This document shows positions 62,078-64,000 of a DNA stretch of 64,000 bases, in pieces. The position numbers and the translations under genes are program-made. The DNA comes from Terriglobia bacterium (GTDB taxonomy: Bacteria > Acidobacteriota > Terriglobia > Terriglobales > Acidobacteriaceae), in NCBI GenBank assembly GCA_020073215.1, contig JAIQFO010000002.1, positions 124,001-188,000 on the forward strand. The letters run 5' to 3'. Position 1 is the stretch's first letter; each line of letters starts with the position of its first letter. A model generated the notes under the pieces. The model searched no databases, was not told where the DNA came from, and saw nothing but the letters and a program-made list of their open reading frames with translations.

Positions 62078-62842
62078 CTAAGGTTCTTTGGCGGAACCGG
62101 GGAGATTTATCAGGCGAAGATCGTCGGAGCGAACAAAATCGGTTAGCTTCGACTTGGTCACGATGAAACGTCTGGCGTCGCGTTTCAGGAGGCCCATGCG
62201 GGTGAACCTGGTGAGTTGTGTCGTGACCGTCTCCCGGCTGGTCCCAATCAAGTTGGCTAGATCTTCATGGGTCAGACGGACGTTGATCAGCGTGCCGTTG
62301 GGAACTTCCTTTCCGTAGTTCTCCGCCAACTGCAGAAGTACTCGAGCCAGGCGGTGGTAGGACCAGGTGTGACCAAATTCCGCCAAGCCGCGCTCTACCG
62401 AGGCCAATCTTTTCGAGAGCAGCCGGATGAAGGTCAGGGCGACGGTGGGGACGGTCGCAAGAAGTTCCACAAAGGACTCTTTGGAAATGATGGTGACGAG
62501 GGAATCTTCGAGGGTCACGGCGGTGAAGGCCCGCTGCTGCTCGGAGAGGAGAAGTTCGCCGAAAACTTCGTCGGGCTTGAGGATGTGCAGGATGGTTTCT
62601 CTGCCCTTGTCGGAAAGGGAAGAAAGCTTGACCATGCCTCTCCTCAGGATGTAAACCGCGTCGGCCGATTCGCCTTCCCCGAAGATCCTGGTGCCCCTGG
62701 GAAACTGCTTGTCGGTCGAGAGGCTGGAAATCTTCCGGGCGTCGCGCTTAGCGGTGCCCTGAAAGAGATCCAAGGCAGTGACGAAGGGCGGCAAAACGTT
62801 CTTGGCGAGGATAGGTGGTTGCACCGTGGAGCACGATAGCAC
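62078..62842 (-). CDS. Crp/Fnr-family regulator 2
   Basis: The 254-residue protein has a cyclic-nucleotide-binding-type sensor domain (FPRGTRIFGEGESADAVYIL, EVFGELLLSEQQRAFTAV) and an HTH (LTHEDLANLIGTSRETVTTQ). It has no FNR cysteine set; one Cys lies at residue 4. The HTH helix TSRETVTTQLTRF is close to the Crp consensus SRETV, so it could read GTGA-N6-TCAC sites, six of which lie in this window. It is on the minus strand 213 bases from the radical SAM gene. Confidence 0.88.
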   Translation of the reverse strand: MLSCSTVQPPILAKNVLPPFVTALDLFQGTAKRDARKISSLSTDKQFPRGTRIFGEGESADAVYILRRGMVKLSSLSDKGRETILHILKPDEVFGELLLSEQQRAFTAVTLEDSLVTIISKESFVELLATVPTVALTFIRLLSKRLASVERGLAEFGHTWSYHRLARVLLQLAENYGKEVPNGTLINVRLTHEDLANLIGTSRETVTTQLTRFTRMGLLKRDARRFIVTKSKLTDFVRSDDLRLINLPGSAKEP

Positions 62843-62857
62843 CCGGGGATGGGGAGT

Positions 62858-63253
62858 TCAACGGCTGAAAGTAAACGGGAGGCATGACTTCAGAAAGGTG
62901 CGGAGCCTGGCGACGCTTCCATGCTGACATTCCGCCTTCAACCCAGACAGCCATTTGAGGTGCTGCCGACTGAGGACCAGGTCGAGAAGCATGAGTGCGA
63001 AGAGGGCCGCGCAGCCGTACAAATAGGCCCACGGGAGCACATCGCGAGATAAGGCGAGTTGGGCCGAGGCCGGAGGCGGATCGGAAGCATAGAGGGAGCC
63101 TCCAAAGGCCAGGGGGGCGGCCCAGGCTACCCATTCGGGATCGAGCGAGAATAGGATCAAGGCGCAGACGACCGCGTATAAGGTCCACAGCAACACACCG
63201 TTGAGCGTGAACAGCGGGTCATTGGCAGGATCTTTCACGGCAGGCACCCCCAC
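62858..63253 (-). CDS. Small membrane protein of unknown function
   Basis: The 131-residue protein starts with GTG (another GTG lies two codons on). It has two or three membrane helices (LWTLYAVVCALILFSL, VLPWAYLYGCAALFALML) and a basic tail (RLRTFLKSCLPFTFSR). No family is recognised. It is divergent from the acetate-transporter gene, sharing a promoter region with two Crp/Fnr-type palindromes, and 15 bases before regulator 2, with which it may form an operon. Confidence 0.65.
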   Translation of the reverse strand: MGVPAVKDPANDPLFTLNGVLLWTLYAVVCALILFSLDPEWVAWAAPLAFGGSLYASDPPPASAQLALSRDVLPWAYLYGCAALFALMLLDLVLSRQHLKWLSGLKAECQHGSVARLRTFLKSCLPFTFSR

Positions 63254-63294
63254 CCCCTTGACCCGAACTTTAGGGCAAATGCCAGGCCAATTCC

Positions 63295-63308
63295 GTGAGA
63301 GTTTTCAC
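63295..63308. promoter_or_regulatory. Crp/Fnr-type palindrome GTGAGAGTTTTCAC
   Basis: Perfect GTGA-N6-TCAC, 42 bases before the minus-strand small membrane protein start. Confidence 0.65.
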
Positions 63309-63367
63309 AGCGCGCAGGTAAATTGCACCGGTGATAGGGCGCGAAAAGACACTTTTTCCGGAAAATT

Positions 63368-63381
63368 GTGAAAGGTTTCAC
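63368..63381. promoter_or_regulatory. Crp/Fnr-type palindrome GTGAAAGGTTTCAC
   Basis: Perfect GTGA-N6-TCAC within TTGTGAAAGGTTTCACAG, the best match to the Crp consensus in the window, 227 bases before the transporter start. Confidence 0.7.
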
Positions 63382-63608
63382 AGCTATTGTCGGAAGCTGC
63401 ACCGACAATCTGCCTCGCCTGCTCACAAGGTACGGAACCGCAGTTTGCGGTGGACCCTTGCGGAATCGCTGCCGCGTCGACCCGGGCGGCAAAGGGGGAC
63501 GGAAGATGGCAGAACGGGAGCAGAGATACACCACTCCACCGAAGCTGGCTAGCCGTGGTCCTCTCGGTTCGGGATAAGGACGAACAACCATATTTAAGGA
63601 GAACAACT

Positions 63609-64000
63609 ATGGCAGAGGTAACCGACAGCGGGATGTTGAAGGAGTGGTGGGCGAATCCGGCCGTAGTGGGGTTAATGGGATTCGGCTTGACGACGATGGC
63701 GACGGGGTTGCATAACGTCGGATACTGGAGCGCCGGGCCGACACTGGCACTGGCCATTTGCTTCGGAGGCACGGCGCAATTCATTGCGGGAATCGTGGAC
63801 CTGCGAAAAGGAAGTATTTTCGGCGGGTCTGCCTTCATGTCTTATGGCGCTTTCTGGTGGGCGCTGTTCGTGCTGCTGTATGTGCAGCCGAAAACGGGCA
63901 TCCCGGCGGGCCATCCGGAGGAGCTAGGGTTCTTTCTGATGTGGACGCTATTCACCCTTTCCTTTTGCATCGCGGTCCATGGCGTCGGGAAGTTTCTGGC
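63609..64000 (+). CDS. Acetate/succinate transporter (GPR1/FUN34/YaaH family), truncated by the window
   Basis: This frame is absent from the track because it runs off the window end. From the ATG at 63609 (AAGGAG site) it encodes 130 residues so far: a short polar start, NPAVVGLMGFGLTTMATGLH, then helices with GGTAQFIAGIVDLRKGSIF and GGSAFMSYGAFWWALFVLL, the signatures of the AceTr family (NPxPLGL and the FGGxAQ motif). Members take up acetate or succinate with protons. Control by two Crp/Fnr-type sites fits a carbon or redox response. About a third of the gene is missing. Confidence 0.9.
   Translation, partial: MAEVTDSGMLKEWWANPAVVGLMGFGLTTMATGLHNVGYWSAGPTLALAICFGGTAQFIAGIVDLRKGSIFGGSAFMSYGAFWWALFVLLYVQPKTGIPAGHPEELGFFLMWTLFTLSFCIAVHGVGKFL

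Larger units (their letters stand above)
63254..63608. other. Divergent promoter region with two Crp/Fnr sites
   Basis: This 355-base gap holds two perfect GTGA-N6-TCAC palindromes (63295 and 63368), 73 bases apart. The rest of the gap reads as shadows, not genes. Confidence 0.6.

Noticed and set aside
1-64000. tRNA or rRNA genes
   Set aside because: I saw no cloverleaf or rRNA-like sequence in the gaps; a tRNAscan run would settle it.

Overview
The window is about 60% GC and holds an almost complete dissimilatory sulfur (sulfate/sulfite) metabolism locus, with accessory genes on both sides. The gene set (sat, aprBA, qmoABC, dsrAB, dsrC, dsrL, dsrT-like, dsrMKJOP, a dsrD-like gene, dsrN) together with many small interspersed hairpin repeats, a eukaryotic-type citrate synthase and no Desulfobacterota-style cytochrome c3 genes fits the dsr-carrying Acidobacteriota known from peat and soil metagenomes. 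That assignment is inference from gene content; there is no rRNA or tRNA gene in view.

Layout. 0.2-2.9 kb (minus strand): Rrf2-type regulator, a TauE/SafE exporter and its membrane-anchored partner. 3.2-8.8 kb (minus): an unusual PEP-synthase-like protein without the TIM barrel, and a solitary MmeI-like restriction-modification protein. 9.2-23.7 kb (minus): one long collinear run reading aprB-aprA-citrate synthase-zinc finger-YkgJ-qmoA-qmoB-qmoC-sat-cytidylate-kinase/BON-small membrane protein-TauE/SafE-lipoprotein. 24.4-27.0 kb (plus, divergent from aprBA): a second DsrM/DsrK-like pair. 27.1-29.3 kb (minus): ChrA and a siroheme-synthase N-terminal-type protein. 29.8-44.7 kb (plus): dsrA-dsrB-ferritin-like-dsrL-dsrC-dsrT-dsrMKJOP-YeiH-like transporter-50 aa membrane peptide-cobA-dsrD-like-dsrN-DUF302. 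44.8-50.7 kb: CGGC protein, DUF202 protein, ribA, ribBA, a serine hydrolase and an aldehyde dehydrogenase. 51.4-54.8 kb (plus): a lower-GC insert with an AAA-ATPase plus HNH nuclease pair resembling the Septu (PtuAB) anti-phage system and a third membrane protein, flanked by repeats and a RAYT transposase remnant. 55.1-64 kb: nitronate monooxygenase-like protein, hemerythrin, NnrS, Ric/ScdA, two Crp/Fnr regulators, a radical SAM/SPASM protein, a small membrane protein and the start of an acetate-transporter gene.

How the genes work together. Sat activates sulfate to APS, AprBA reduces APS to sulfite with electrons from the quinol pool through QmoABC, DsrAB reduces sulfite onto DsrC, and DsrMKJOP recycles the DsrC trisulfide. 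The SUMT and Met8-like genes with DsrN supply and amidate siroheme. DsrL offers an NAD(P)H link, so the direction (reductive, oxidative or both) is not settled by the sequence. Several TauE/SafE and YeiH-type transporters could handle sulfite or sulfate. Citrate synthase inside the apr-qmo run hints at acetate or TCA oxidation coupled to it.

Beyond the genes, I see at least six perfect GTGA-N6-TCAC palindromes (Crp/Fnr type) placed in intergenic promoters of apr/dsrMK-like, dsrAB, ribA and the acetate transporter; identical 13-bp hairpins right after the aprA and citrate synthase stop codons; a twin-hairpin repeat family whose stems vary but whose loops are constant; a 26-bp-arm REP-like palindrome; and an AAAGACCTGGCGG repeat family.
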